Assembly: GCA_961205875.1 (NCBI GenBank)
Contig: OY540809.1
Location: 17,744,267 to 17,808,266 of the forward strand
Direction: 5' to 3'
Length of the DNA: 64,000 nt
Source of the DNA: Sialis fuliginosa
Lineage: Eukaryota > Arthropoda > Insecta > Megaloptera > Sialidae
Within the stretch, counting starts at the first letter, position 1. Every line of letters begins with the position of its first letter. The translations under genes and the position numbers were made by a program. Positions 23,647 through 35,830 of this stretch are shown in pieces. Below the pieces are notes generated by a model. That model was not told where the DNA came from, ran no database searches, and saw only the letters and a program-made list of their open reading frames with translations.

Positions 23647-25005
23647 CACAGAATAATAAATATACAGAAGCGACACTCAACGTTATTTTACTGGAAACAT
23701 CGTTTGACATTAAGAGGTGCGACGGTTCTGATTGGTTGGGTATATATATACTCTGAACCAATCATGTACCAGTATACGAATATTTGAAATCCACATATGT
23801 TTTCTGTTTATTGGAATTAAACCTAACCTATACAACCCATGATGTTTTATTATGTCAAACAATATTTTTTATTGTACAAAAAATTAAATGCACAAATTAT
23901 GTCAGACACAATAAAACATCACGGATTATTAAGGAATAAATAAAATATTCTTACGTTAAGATTAATGAAATAAAAATACAAAATTGTTTTAATTAATGTT
24001 TATTAACTATGACAAATTACTTGATTTACATTTTTTTACACTTAATTCACATAATTTATATATTTCAAGTACAATATTACATTATTTCAATTGCGTTATT
24101 AAGACTAGCACGTTTTATTTCTTACGAAAACTAGCATGTATGATATTTTGCCATGAAAATTAGCACATTTTATTTCTCACCACGTTATCTAGCATTTTTG
24201 ATAACTCACTGCATATTTTAAACATGTTAATTTTCTTTAAAATATGTTAAACATGTTAGTTTTCCTGATATTTCAAAGGTGCTAGTTCTCGTAAGTTAGG
24301 CTCAACTCAGACACTTCAAGTCACTAAAAAATGGCTCGAAGTTGAATACAAACTGAAGTCGAGTTTTGAAGGCATACAGTCACTGGCAGTGGCTGTTACT
24401 TGGCAACATTGAGCCATATTTTAGTTGCTGGAAGTGGCTAGTCGGACTTGAGCCTTAATTATAAAAACACATCAAACTTGAGTACATACCAATATTCTTA
24501 ATGTTTCTTTATCTTCAAGATCTGGAAATATGATGTATGTAGTGTCTGTAAAGTGAAAAATAAATTTCATTAAATTATAAGTTTAATTATTAGCATAAAA
24601 ATATTTATACTTGTTTTTAATAAAAATAAGTTCAATTCAAAGTTGTATCTCAACACATCAATTAAAATAAAGAAGCAAATCAGTCATATGTAATAGAAAA
24701 ACTAATAATAATTAAATACTTACATTAATATTAAAAAATAACGTTAACGTTTTGCAAACCATACACTTCCCGAAGTTCTATACGCCATTTTAGAATACTT
24801 CGCATCTTCCTTCATGTCTAAACTTTTTACATCGTTGCAAAATTTGTATCAACGTTGTACTGTTGTGCAAGACACTTCCTCTTACCTCTCATACGTCTGA
24901 GATCCCAACACCCGGCATCCCCTTACCGCCCATGCCCCTGAGATCCCTACACCCGTTAATGTCAAACTGTGTTTCCAATTTTACCACTAGAGTGACACCC
25001 CCGTG
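23647..25005. mobile_element. hAT-like insertion in FB-2 right arm (1,359 bp)
   Basis: It interrupts the FB unit between gtaaacataacac and cgatcgacataacc. The exact 8-bp direct repeat CATAACAC (23639-23646, 25006-25013) flanks it, as expected for the hAT superfamily. The ends are CACAGAATAATAAATA and AGTGACACCCCCGTG, with only a short match (CAC..G) between them. There is no transposase frame. It carries a smaller MITE at 24299-24454 and degenerate internal copies of a 'gttaaacatgttagtttt'-like phrase. Confidence 0.75.
24299..24454. mobile_element. PIF/Harbinger-type MITE nested in the hAT-like element (156 bp)
   Basis: The ends GGCTCAACTCAGACACTTC and its partner (GAAGTGGCTAGTCGGACTTGAGCC, last 20 bases quoted as TGGCTAGTCGGACTTGAGCC) form imperfect inverted repeats. 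The element is flanked by TTA at 24296-24298 and 24455-24457. The 3-bp TTA duplication fits PIF/Harbinger. Confidence 0.75.
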
Positions 25006-26688
25006 CATAACACGATCGACATAACCTATGTAAACTGATTGTCAATTTTGAATTCTGTAGGAAAACTAATGTAAGGATAATTAAAAGAATTATACATGGT
25101 TCTAAAAAAGATGCATGATCAAGTAAATAATTTTAATATGGCAAATATTGTATTTCACGAGTAACTGAAAGTTTTACAGGAACGTTTGTTGTGACATTCT
25201 TATTTATATTAAAAATAACATGTTATGCAAATGTACTTAGTTATTAATGCACTGTTAATAAAGAATTTCCTTACCTTAGTGTTTATTTTATTTAAAATAC
25301 CTGAAAATAATAATATGAATGTTCATATAGTAAGCAGATGAAAAAAACAACTAGATATATGTTATTTATTATTACACAATACACAGTAAAACGTTATAAA
25401 GTCAATTAAGATCAAATAATAATGAAATTCGGAAATGTCTGCATGTTTCTTGTCACTTCGCTGGCTTGTTAGGTTACGATCAGTTACGATTGCTGTCACA
25501 AAAGGGGGTGTGGCCGAATCCGGCATACCAACGTTAATTGGTTTGTACTCACGATTAATGTTTGATATTTAATAATTAATTGTAATAAATCAGTTGGAGT
25601 TTCTAAAAAAATAACTATTTTACGCGAATCAGTGAAGTTTTATGGACCTATTGACCATATTTACATATTTCTACGTGATGTTTTTAAAAGTTGGAAGTTA
25701 GCGACGGAGCTGAAATCTAAAAATCTGTTGGAGCCGCGCAAATTTTTTCTTCGTTATTCGAACACTGAGTATTAATTCTACTTCCCCTGTAATTTTCATC
25801 ACGATCGAGACAATATTATTTTCTTAATTAAATTTTATATTGGCCGGTCATTATAATTTGAGATGTATGCGTGTGTATGTTCGTTATTATCGAAACGGAT
25901 ACCGTCGATGGTAGCCATTGGTAGCCTTTTTTATTTATTTCCTTGTTGTCATGTATCGTATATGTAAATATTAATTTTCATTGGAAATATACACACGATC
26001 GTGATGAAAATTGCAGGGGATGTAGTATGAATATTCAGTGTTCGAATAACAAAGAAAAAATTTCCGGAACTCCAACAGATTTTGAGATTTCCGCTCCGTC
26101 GCTGGTTCTTAAGAACTGACGACGAAGCAAATTTTTTAAAATCTGTATTACTTTGGCAAATTTTCTCTTCGTGTATCGAATGCCGAGCATTTTTTCTATA
26201 TTCTCTGTAATTTTCATCACGATCGCGACAATGTTTTTATCCAAATTTATTTTTTCTTATATGTAAACATAACACGATCGACATAACCTATGTAAACTGA
26301 TTGTCAATTTTGAATTCTGTAGGAAAACTAATGTAAGGATAATTAAAAGAATTATACATGCTTCTAAAAAAGATGCATGATCAAGTAAATAATTTTAATA
26401 TGGCAAATATTGTATTTCACGAGTAACTGAAAGTTTTACAGGAACGTTTGTTGTGACATTCTTATTTATATTAAAAATAACATGTTATGCAAATGTACTT
26501 AGTTATTAATGCACTGTTAATAAAGAATTTACTTACCTTAGTGTTTATTTTATTTAAAATACCTGAAAATAATAATATGAATGTTCATATAGTAAGCAGA
26601 TGAAAAAAACAACTAGATATATGTTATTATGTTATTTATTATTACACAATACACAGTAAAACGTTATAAAGTCAATTATGATCAAATA

Positions 26689-27491
26689 CTGGGTGATTCA
26701 TTTAGATGCACTTTTAAAATAATATCAAAATCAATTGTATCGGGTAATCTTTGTTATCATATAAAAGAACAATTCTTTACATTTATTTTTTAAAGATTAT
26801 TTGTTTCAAATGTTGGCCGTAACTACGCCTAACATGGTCCATTCTGCAGTTCCAATTTTCGATGACGCGTTAGAGCATTTCGAGTGGTATTTGGCAAATG
26901 ACGCAAATAATATTGGCTTCCAATTCCTCAATCATAGCCGGCTTATCCATGTAGACTTAGGACATTACGTAGCCCCAAAGGAAAAAGTCTAGAGGTGTGA
27001 TATCCCAAGATTTAGGCGGTCAATTCATCGATCTGAAGCGTGAAATTAACTGTTCACCGAATTGTTCTCGCAATAAAGCCATGCTTTCACGGGCTGTGTG
27101 GCAAGTAGCGCCGTCTTATTGGAACCAAATGTCGTCGAGATTACGGGCTTCAATTTCAGGCAGCAAATATCCGTTATCATGGCGCGATAACGGGCGTCAT
27201 TCAAATTATTCCACCAGCCCATAAGACGCTACATTTTGTTCACTACGTGTATCACCCAATAATGAATATTGAGTTGCAAATATATCGAATTGTACGTTCG
27301 GTAGGCCAATTATGTGGACCATAAGTTGTTCTAAGCGCACGAAACACATTCTTTGTAGAACACTGATTTTCATAATACAGCTGAATAATTTGTAGACGCT
27401 GTACCGCATTAAGCCTTTCGATGATGAAATGTTAAACAATACTGAACAAAAATACCATACAGAAACAAGTACCTCTACATGAATCACCCGA
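26689..27491 (-). mobile_element. Internally deleted mariner-like element, copy 4
   Basis: This is the mirror of copy 3 in the right arm of FB-2. It is 803 bp: it lacks the 11 bp kept by copy 3 and has one further 1-bp loss near 27166. In this it is closer to the FB-1 copies than to its own partner arm. Confidence 0.85.
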
Positions 27492-28464
27492 TAATAATGA
27501 ATTTCGGAAATGTTTGCACGTTACTTGTCACTTCGCTGGCTTGTTAGGTTACGTTAGCCGATTGTTTTGCTGTTATAAAAGGGGGTGTGGCCGAATCCGG
27601 TATACCAACGTGATTTGATTTGTACTCACAATTAATGTTTGATATTTAATAATTAATTGTAATAAATCGGTTGGAGTTTCTAAAAAAATAACTATTTCAC
27701 GCGAATCAGTGAAGTTTTATGGACCTACTCACTATAATTCCACACTTCTACATAATGTTTTTTTCCCAAAAAATTTTTGTAATCTTTTTTTTGTAAAAGC
27801 ATTTTTTTGAAATGCTGTTTGCGTTAGAATGTGTAATTATGTTTCTGTATGTTTGGATTAAAATTTCATGACATTTCGTTAGCTCGTTTTGATACCGTAA
27901 TCAATTAAAGCCGTCGAATTGTTAGAGGGGCTAATAAATATTTTTTTATTTAAAATCAGTTGGGGTTCCTATAAAGGACAATTTTTTTTTGAAAACTTTA
28001 GGGTTCCCTCTACATTATGTAAAAATTTCACAACTGTAACGGTGATAGTCTTTCAGAAATATTTTTTTTAGTCAGCCGGTCGGATCTATTGTTGACACAT
28101 TTTCTTCATTTTACGATAGTATAGAATAGTTAAGGCACCCGAAGCACTTGTTTTAATGAAATTAGATGTTCAATATTATATTATTAATAGTTGTCGCGTT
28201 ATGTCTCTGAAACAATACTGTTTGAGCACTTTTTTCATTAACTTTTGTATCTGACAGATGTTAAGGTTATGTTTATTAAAATTGTTGTATTATGAATAAT
28301 TATAACGTAATAAGAAAGATAATCGTTTGTTTGTTATAATTATGCTAATTAATTCCACTCCCGATGCTTTAATTAGGTTTTATTTGCAATTTTTATTTGT
28401 ACAATTTCTTTATTTTACGTTGGTACCACTACCGTCGCTGGATCGTCGCTAAGTTACTACAGCT

Positions 28465-28473
28465 AATATATTT
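28465..28473. repeat. 9-bp target duplication of FB-2, right
   Basis: AATATATTT, identical to 17207-17215. Confidence 0.9.
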
Positions 28474-29605
28474 ATACAAAGTAAAAATTACATATAAAAA
28501 AGGTCTGCACAATACCTGAAGACCGTCTTCAGACATACTAATGATAAATATTTTTGTTTATTTTTTTATAAATTTTTGAATTTTTTTTATTACAAAAAAA
28601 ATTAAATGGGGCCCCTGAATTATTATTTTATCTAGAGCCCTGATAGTGGCGCGTTATGATAGTCGGGGTCTTCAGGCAAAAAAAATCACTTTATTTTGGT
28701 ATTATTATTTTTCCAAAAAACAAAACAAAGAAAGCTCCTTACATTTTTTTTTCTCCTCAGGGGTATCCCAATCACCTAGCCGCTTTTTGCTATTGCCTAA
28801 AGTGCCTACTGGATAACGCACCATGCACTGGGAATGGAATAAAAAAAGTTTTGCAGTAGCCACAGGCAGTTAATTATTTTTAAAATAGTTCGTAAAAGAC
28901 AAAATGTTTTAAATAATTTTTTTGAGACTAATAAGAATCTAAAATTTATATTATTATTCCTAGATATGGTCATAATGATTAATTACATTTTTTGGAATTT
29001 AACGATTAATCGCATTAAAGGTTTTCAAATATTCGTTTCTGTATAATCTGTATAAAAAAAGTCTTGTGGTGGCCGCATCAGTTTGTTGTATTTGTCTTAA
29101 AAATCATTAAATTTAATTTTTCAGACGTTTAACAATGTAATTTTAATTAATTGAATGGTATTTTTGTTAACAAATTACGAAATATTGTGCAACAAATGCA
29201 ACCGTCGAAAAATTTAATACGCAGCCGAGCCTGTTCCTAGTTCCTGTAGTATCACGAAATATATTGTAGATGGCATTGCAGATGTAATCGCGCGCCGTGC
29301 TTTCGTGTGTAATGCGTGGAGTTGTATGGCGTGGACGTGTTTCAAAAAGGCTGTGCGTCCAGAAAACAGGACGAATTATAAAGTACCGGAGTCGCATATT
29401 GTGATTTCGGTTGCAGGAATAGTGTGCACAGCATGATGTTTAAAAAAATTTGGACCTAAGACAAGGTCATCCGTGTTACCGTTTGCCGGTATAGTCGACA
29501 TCTATTGGGATAGGTTAAAGTAGGTTTGAAACCGAACTCGGATAGGCGAACACCAGCTGTGTTGCGGACGGACTGTGTGAGTGGAAAGAGAGAGGAAGCT
29601 ATATA
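28474..29605. promoter_or_regulatory. Upstream region of the 29.6-kb gene
   Basis: The first 700 bp are AT-rich with nothing recognised. From about 29150 the sequence becomes richer in CG dinucleotides (gtagatggcattgcagatg, atcgcgcgccgtgctttcg), as expected of a promoter and 5' UTR in this genome. Open frames here show no protein signature. Confidence 0.45.
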
Positions 29606-29648
29606 ATGTCGGATTTGGGTAGCGGTGACGAAGGACTGTCAGGACAGA
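29606..29648 (+). CDS. First coding exon of an unidentified gene (partial)
   Basis: ATG at 29606 opens MSDLGSGDEGLSGQ, followed by a consensus donor GTGAGT at 29649 (phase 1). The upstream CG-rich stretch suits a 5' UTR. The acidic, Ser/Gly-rich start is typical of nuclear regulatory proteins, but I do not recognise the gene. Joined to 30407-30451 it gives 29 residues and remains open. The strand is opposite to TSR2, so the two genes form a divergent pair now separated by the foldbacks. Confidence 0.55.
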
Positions 29649-30406
29649 GTGAGTTTACTCTTGTTTTTGCTCGATCTGTCCCAGTTTTACTTAATTTCCT
29701 TATTTTCGAACTTCTGAAAATATTTTCGGGCGTCCGAAATTCGCTTGTCTTTTTTTGACGTTTCTTGAGTGACACAATATGGCTGACCTATTTTGCAAAA
29801 TATTTCGTACGAAATGATCGATTGTTAATTTTGTTGTATTTCGGCAAAATACATCCTTTTTAATTTTATTTAGATCTTTGTCGATTTATTTTGTGAACTA
29901 AACATAATAGACGGCTGTTTAAATGATGGTTTTGTTTCAAACCGGACACTATTCTGTGCATTGGCATAGGACTATTAGTGACCTTGGACAAGACTCCCTT
30001 TTGTAAATGTATTTGCTCTTAAATTGAAACGGTTACAAGTGAACCGGTTTTTTTGAAACGGTACGGAGAGCTTACATTTATATGATATACATTTTTTACA
30101 ATAACTTTGAGTTACCGATTTAACGGGTCAACATTAGCAAAAATCATAAATCAAGAACAAGAAAAATGTGAACATTTTATGAAATTAAAGCGTTTTTACG
30201 TATTTAACATTGATGAAATGATCAAATTAAATTAAGAGGTAGTGTGGATGTGTCTAAATTAATTTAGAGGTGCAATTTCATGTTATATCATTATGAATAT
30301 GAACAAAGGAATGGTTTTATTGGAGTGACCTAATTGTTTGACATATTGCAAATTTCAGTTATTTTTGTAATATACGTATAATCCTTAATTCATATTTGTA
30401 TTCCAG
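29649..30406 (+). other. Intron 1 of the 29.6-kb gene
   Basis: The donor is GTGAGT and the acceptor gtattccag ends at 30406. It is AT-rich and nothing else is recognised. Confidence 0.5.
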
Positions 30407-30451
30407 AGTATCAGCAAGGGATGGAGGCAGGGGGCACGGATTTTGACTCTG
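30407..30451 (+). CDS. Second coding exon of the unidentified gene (partial)
   Basis: With the phase-1 A from exon 1 it reads KYQQGMEAGGTDFDSG, ending at the consensus donor GTAAGT (30452) again in phase 1. The alternative acceptor 2 bp downstream would hit a stop within the exon, which supports the chosen border. The product remains unknown. Confidence 0.55.
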
Positions 30452-31699
30452 GTAAGTGTTTACTTAAATTTACTATTTTGTTAAAAAACATTTATTTAGT
30501 GTTTGTTTTAAGTCTTTACACATGTGTATTTATTTTATTAGTTTTTTAATATTCTATTTCTTTAACAAATAAGTGGTGTATTCTATAATAAATAGGCAAT
30601 TTGAATTTAATTCAAATTATAATCGATATGATATTTTAATAAAGAAAACATACTTATTATCTAGTATTGAAACAAAAAATACAAATATGTATTCTAAATA
30701 TATTAATTAAAGATTAAAAATGTGTACAGTAGATAGATAATTTAAAATTCAAATATTGGATTCAGAACCGGATTAAGGTATGAATTGTCAAGGAAAGTTA
30801 TTTGAAGTACTAAGTTCATAGTAATAAAATATTATAAATATACATTTATTTTATTATAAGATACTTAGTTAAAAATATTGTCAACACATAAGGTGCATTT
30901 AATCTGATTTAATATTATGCATCTTGTGAATCCATAATACATTTTTTTGTATTAATAAAGATTAACAATAAAATAAAGTTTTCTTTAATCTGTAATATTC
31001 TATAACCTCCTCGACAGTTCATCAAAATTAGACAGCTTTTTATATATAAAGGAATAATATTATGTGTAATAATAATAAAAATGTAAGAATGAAAAAATTA
31101 AAAGTTTATATTTAACGGTATTTTTTTGAAAATATTTTTCTATTGATAAAAAAATGTACCGAAATAGGTTAAAAATGTTGAAATATTACATAGATATAAC
31201 AAGTATATTTTTTTAAATAAATAATTAAGTAAATAACGTTTAAAAAGATAATACATTTCGGTTACTACTAATTACTAACGTTCTTTTGAACTATTTTCGA
31301 TTTTTTGGAGAAGGGTGTTTCAAGTCTGGCCCCCTCCCCTTTTTATTCGTTTGCCCGCCGACGGTTCCTATGCTTAACAACGATATAAGCGAGATAGAAT
31401 GAATACGTTTGGTTTGTATTCGAGTGAGAGCGATATATACGAAATCTTTTTCGGTAACGGTCCGTAGAATATTGGTTTACACACGTCGGCTACAATTTAC
31501 AGAGTGGGCCAAATTCCGTTTCCAATTTAAGGTTCTAATTTTTAAATTAACATTGTTGTTTTTTTAAAAATTAATTTTATATCTTGTCTTAATTTGCATA
31601 TTATTGTTACGTTATTTGTAATTTTAGAAGAAAAATGGCGAAAATCAATATAAAACGAGTTTGTCGCATTTATTCAATGCAGAAACGTGTAAAGCGTTT

Positions 31700-32110
31700 G
31701 TAGGTATGGACGGTATGGTGCTTTTACAGTTTTACACCAGAGAAAACACCAACAAACAATAGCTTCTCCTATTCCTTCGGATATTGCCAGGAAGCAAAAT
31801 ATAAACAATTGGTATTTAAAAATGTAGATTATGTTTTGTTTTAAACACAATTGTTGGTATTTTTTTCTATTTGTTTTAAAACCACAATTATACTAGTAAA
31901 TTTTTTCACCAAGTGCTTCTCCCTTGTTATATCCGAATGATAGGGGAAGCTACGTGATACGTGATCATTTTTCAAAAGAAAACAAAAACCACTGAACCGA
32001 TATTGACGAAATTTGGTTTGTTTGTTGTGTTTGGTAAGTAGATAGTCCTATATAAAAAGTCGTCAAAAGCTTGTGTTGAAGGAGGAGTGGAAAATCCTGA
32101 CAATTAGGGA
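31700..32110 (+). repeat. Fragment of dispersed repeat R3
   Basis: It shares the phrases 'aaccactgaaccgatatt' and 'tagcttctcctattccttcg' with the longer copies at 35115-35830 and 43640-44400. It is a degraded, partial copy. Confidence 0.4.
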
Positions 32111-32995
32111 TTCTTATTCAATAAAACCCTTTTTTGCCCGACAAGATCCGAATCAGGGCCAAATTCAGAAAAAAAATTGAAAATTATGTTGAACACGATT
32201 CTGTACTAAAAAACACAGGATGCTATTTGAAAAGAAATAGATTTCGACCATGGTCTCAAATAGGGCTTTGGACCCAAAATCTAAACCACCTATTAAATAG
32301 CTTACCCGAAAGTCATGACTTTTGTATTTGGATTTTTTTTTCATAACAAAAAACATTTACTACTTAGGTCTTGCTTTATTTCCACATCTTGGGACAAAAA
32401 TCACCTACTTATTAAACAATGAATAGTGGTGTTCACTTTGGTGATAGCAAAATGATTGTTTGGTAACAGGTGCCTACAATTGTAATCTCTGCAGGGCTAA
32501 AAGATTATTGTATTCGAACGAAAGATGTCAGTGCAATAATTAAAAAGGTAAAAAAGTCCCAAGGTACAAGCCTTTCCCCTACATGTACGAACGGTTCTTT
32601 CTCGTTGCAGCAAATGAGCGATTTAATAAAAATAAATGCACAATGTTACATAAAATGTTATTATGACATCATTCATCTGGTAGTGAAATTGTTCGTTGAA
32701 CTAAAGTAATTTTATGCGATGTGTCAGCACACTTCATTAATAATAATATATGATTCATTCTTTGCATTCTGCATTATTTCCCTTGTACGAAGATAGTCGG
32801 AGATATCAATGGTTACTCATTAATTCTAAAAAAAAACATTTAATCATTAATTGAAATTTAAAAAATTAAAAGTTTTTGGCACTTTTTAAGTTACCAAAAA
32901 CATTTTTTATATTCAATCCCGGCGAGAGGGGTATCAAATGAAAGCTGACAATTCAAGGAATTTATGTATGTAAATGTTTTGTTATTATTATAAAA

Positions 32996-33682
32996 CTAGC
33001 TATGCCCGCGGCTTCGCTCGCGTGGACTACGGAATTATTGTTTAGGATTTTTGAAAAATATAGTTGAATTAAGTACAAACACGATTAATAACAAAATAAA
33101 CTCGGACGATCAAAAAAGACGACCGATTGAATATGTTACGTATATAAATTTGTTTCAAGAGATTTCCTAAACTATACGACCAAATTGGATGCTGTAAAGC
33201 ACAAGTTATATCTACATTAAGTACTTATGATGATGAAATCATTTATTTCGATAAGGATTAATGTTTTGCAGGTCATAAGTCCATGTAAACAGAACCCAAT
33301 ATTTTTAATTTTCTTTGTAACATAAAATTAGTCATTGTGGCTTAAATATAAAAGTTAGATAAATGGTATCGCGGATCTTGTTATACTACACAGTTCTTTA
33401 CTACATTATATTGTTCAATATTTAACGGTTTAGACAGCGTATTGCAAAAGAGCGCACTGGCGGCAATGTTTTCTCCCGACTTGATTTACTATTATCGTTA
33501 CTGCTTATTCCTTATGTTACCTAACGTAACACAAAATATATCTTATAACCTGGCCGGAGAACATATCTTTTAATTAAAAAAAAAACACGTAAATCGGATA
33601 AGTGGTTCTCGAGTTACAAGCGCACTAACGGACAGACAGACAGAGAGAAGTTGAGGTTTATATATATCAAGGAAGACGCCAA
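32996..33682 (+). repeat. RTE-like 3' end, copy A
   Basis: It begins actagctatgcccgcggctt (cgctcgcgtggactacgg follows) and ends with a GACA-type run followed by tttatatatatcaagga. A second, longer copy in the same orientation lies at 41696-42582. Heads of the form 'CTAGCTG.CCCGCGGCTTCGCTCGCGT' and tails with 'GGACAGACAGACAG' are typical of RTE-clade LINE 3' regions or their SINEs in insects. There is no reverse transcriptase. Confidence 0.6.
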
Positions 33683-34077
33683 TTAGATATTTTCCGAGGT
33701 GGGGGAATTATTCAACATTTACGAGGAATCAAATTGTTTTCAAAATTATAAAAAAAAATTCATTCCAAAAAAATTTAAAATTAACTTATTGTAGGTACCT
33801 ACTAAATTTAACAATTACTGTAAACATTTGCATATCCTGTATTTGAAAAATTCAAGTTGAGGTAATAAAAATAGATTCGAATTTGTCATAAGTCAAAAAT
33901 ATTTTCACCGATATTACTCAGTAACAAAATAGAGTATGCGTAAACTGATAAGAATTTCGCATTATTTGCTTTGCTATTTTTAACCATGAACCAGTTAATA
34001 TGACGTCACTACGTTCAGCGGAATATTACGTCACCCTCACTATGTCACTGTTGTAGCGTGGCTGATTGTGAGTCTTA

Positions 34078-34112
34078 TGTATGTATGTGTGTATGTATGC
34101 ATGTGTGTGTCA
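34078..34112. repeat. Microsatellite (TATG/TGTG type)
   Basis: This is an interrupted run of TATG and TG motifs. Confidence 0.8.
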
Positions 34113-34515
34113 GGGGCTCTCAACAATTTACGGTTGGTACGTGCAACACTTATTGTTAGTTATGCAATTGAAAATTATATAATATATGGAATTTATTCGG
34201 TGAAAAGTTTTTGTTAGTGATCCTTTGAATTTTGTCGTAAGGTTATGTTATGTTAAAGTTATGGTCGCTATAATATCAAGGTTTACTATTTTTGGGGACG
34301 ACCCCCTCCTCTCCCCGAAATATGAAATATTCAATATTCTAAAAAAAACTATGTTTTGAAATAAAATCAGTTTTAAATACCTTCAAAAAATGTAACTCAA
34401 ATGTACTTATCCCCCCGATTTTTTTCTTACTACGACACTGATTGCGTGTGTGTAAAAATTAGGGGAGTCCCGATTTCGCCATTTGGCTGATACTGTAACG
34501 GCCGCATTGTCATTT

Positions 34516-34634
34516 GACCAGAGCCGCATTAAGGTACCTAAAGGCCACTAGGTAAATGTATTACAATTATAATATAGGTAATAATGAATTACAATTTGGT
34601 GGAGGTCTACATGGTTAATGCGGCCCTGGCCGTA
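34516..34634. repeat. Short MITE-like inverted repeat
   Basis: CCAGAGCCGCATTAAGG on the left is mirrored by TTAATGCGGCCCTGG on the right, about 90 bp apart. No target duplication was found. Confidence 0.45.
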
Positions 34635-35114
34635 ACTAAGGCCCCTGGAGATTTATTGTGTACTCTTCGTTTACAGTTTATAAAAGTAAATTATTGGTAC
34701 TGGAATTCAGGTAATTTTTAGAAGTGTACCGGAATTCCGGTCGGAACTCACAATGTAGATTTAAAGTGAATATTTTAACTATATTATTATTATTTTTATA
34801 TTATATTATTATTGACACTATAAATGTAAGTAATTACATTCGATCGAAAAGAATGTATGCTATACAAATAATTTAATGAAATTAATGAAAAATAATTTAA
34901 CGAAATTATAGCTATACAAATAATTTACGAAGCTATAAAAATTGCAGAATATATAGAAAACACAATTTTTATAATTGTAAAATATTTTCTTAAAGAAATA
35001 CCATATGTAACAATGTTATATTAATTTAAGATAATAATCTATGCATTTATATTTCAAATATATGTAATAGTAGTGACGTTAGATATGAATTCCGGTACAC
35101 CTCTAGTAATTTTG

Positions 35115-35830
35115 CTTACTCGCCATATCGAAGATACGAGAAGCTTTGTGATCGTTTTAAAATGAGACAAAAAATTATTCTCCGATTTCAAAATTTTAAC
35201 TTGATCTTTCCGCATTAGGTCAAGTCTGTGTGTATAACACGTATGAAATCAATACTGTGTCCGTCTGTCTGTTTATCTCCGTGTAGGCGTTTGCCGCCCC
35301 TTCTAGCCTGGCACTCCGGGCGGCCCTCCCCCCCCCCCCCTCAAAGCCGGCATTACTGTTCTACATTAACAAAAGATGCAACGCATTTTAATAAATTATA
35401 AAAATTGTAAACATCAACCATTCTTTTTTCCAAAGCTTTCTTGACTTGAATTTAATATTACACTGATTGTGAGTGATTGTTGTAGTTTTGATTGACGTCT
35501 CGACTAACAAACATATTTTAGTTTTTCATGGCAATTGTGATTTTTATTCAATAATGATTAAAACACTTTAGGTATATCTTTGTTATGGGGTGTTTTATAA
35601 TGTGTGATCTTTCCGTTTCAAGTCAAGACAAACACTTTTTTCTTTTTTTCTCGTGTCTGTCCCCTGAATCCTCGTCACACGCATAACTCATGAACCACTG
35701 AACCGATATTAATGAAACTTGGTTGGTTGGTTGGGTCTGGCTTTAGTTTGAGGACGGTCCCACTTCGAAGTCCTGTTCAGAACTGTTTCTGAAACTGGTG
35801 CTTTAAACTAGGTAATTTCTCAAAATTCAT
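35115..35830 (+). repeat. Dispersed repeat R3, copy 1
   Basis: Recognisable blocks are cgaagatacgagaagctttg, tctagcctggcactccgggc, ccattcttttttccaaagct, tttttattcaataatgatta and aaccactgaaccgatattaa. The same blocks recur at about 43640-44400 (+) and about 46920-47965 (-). The family is unclassified. Confidence 0.6.

Larger units (their letters stand above)
17216..28464. mobile_element. FB-2, giant foldback (MULE/Foldback-like) element, 11,249 bp
   Basis: It has the same ends as FB-1 in the same orientation (ATGTATGTGTAG left, CTACAGCT right) and its own 9-bp duplication AATATATTT. The arms are about 4.46 kb (17216-21687 and 22637-28464, the latter enlarged by an inserted hAT-like element of 1,359 bp plus its 8-bp duplication). 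The loop is about 0.95 kb. The terminal segments of FB-1 and FB-2 differ by only a few bases over 700 bp (for example near 8535 against 17742), so the copies are young or homogenised. No transposase is present. Confidence 0.85.
22637..28464 (-). repeat. FB-2 right arm, interrupted
   Basis: This is the reverse complement of 17216-21687. Mirrored coordinates sum to about 44323 inside the hAT-like insertion (23647-25005) and to about 45680-45690 outside it. The arm contains the mariner copy at 26689-27491. Confidence 0.8.

Noticed and set aside
8009-28464. FB-1 and FB-2 as one segmental duplication
   Set aside because: Each has its own distinct perfect 9-bp flanking duplication, the loops are in opposite orientation, and only one carries the hAT-like insertion. 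Two independent insertions fit better.
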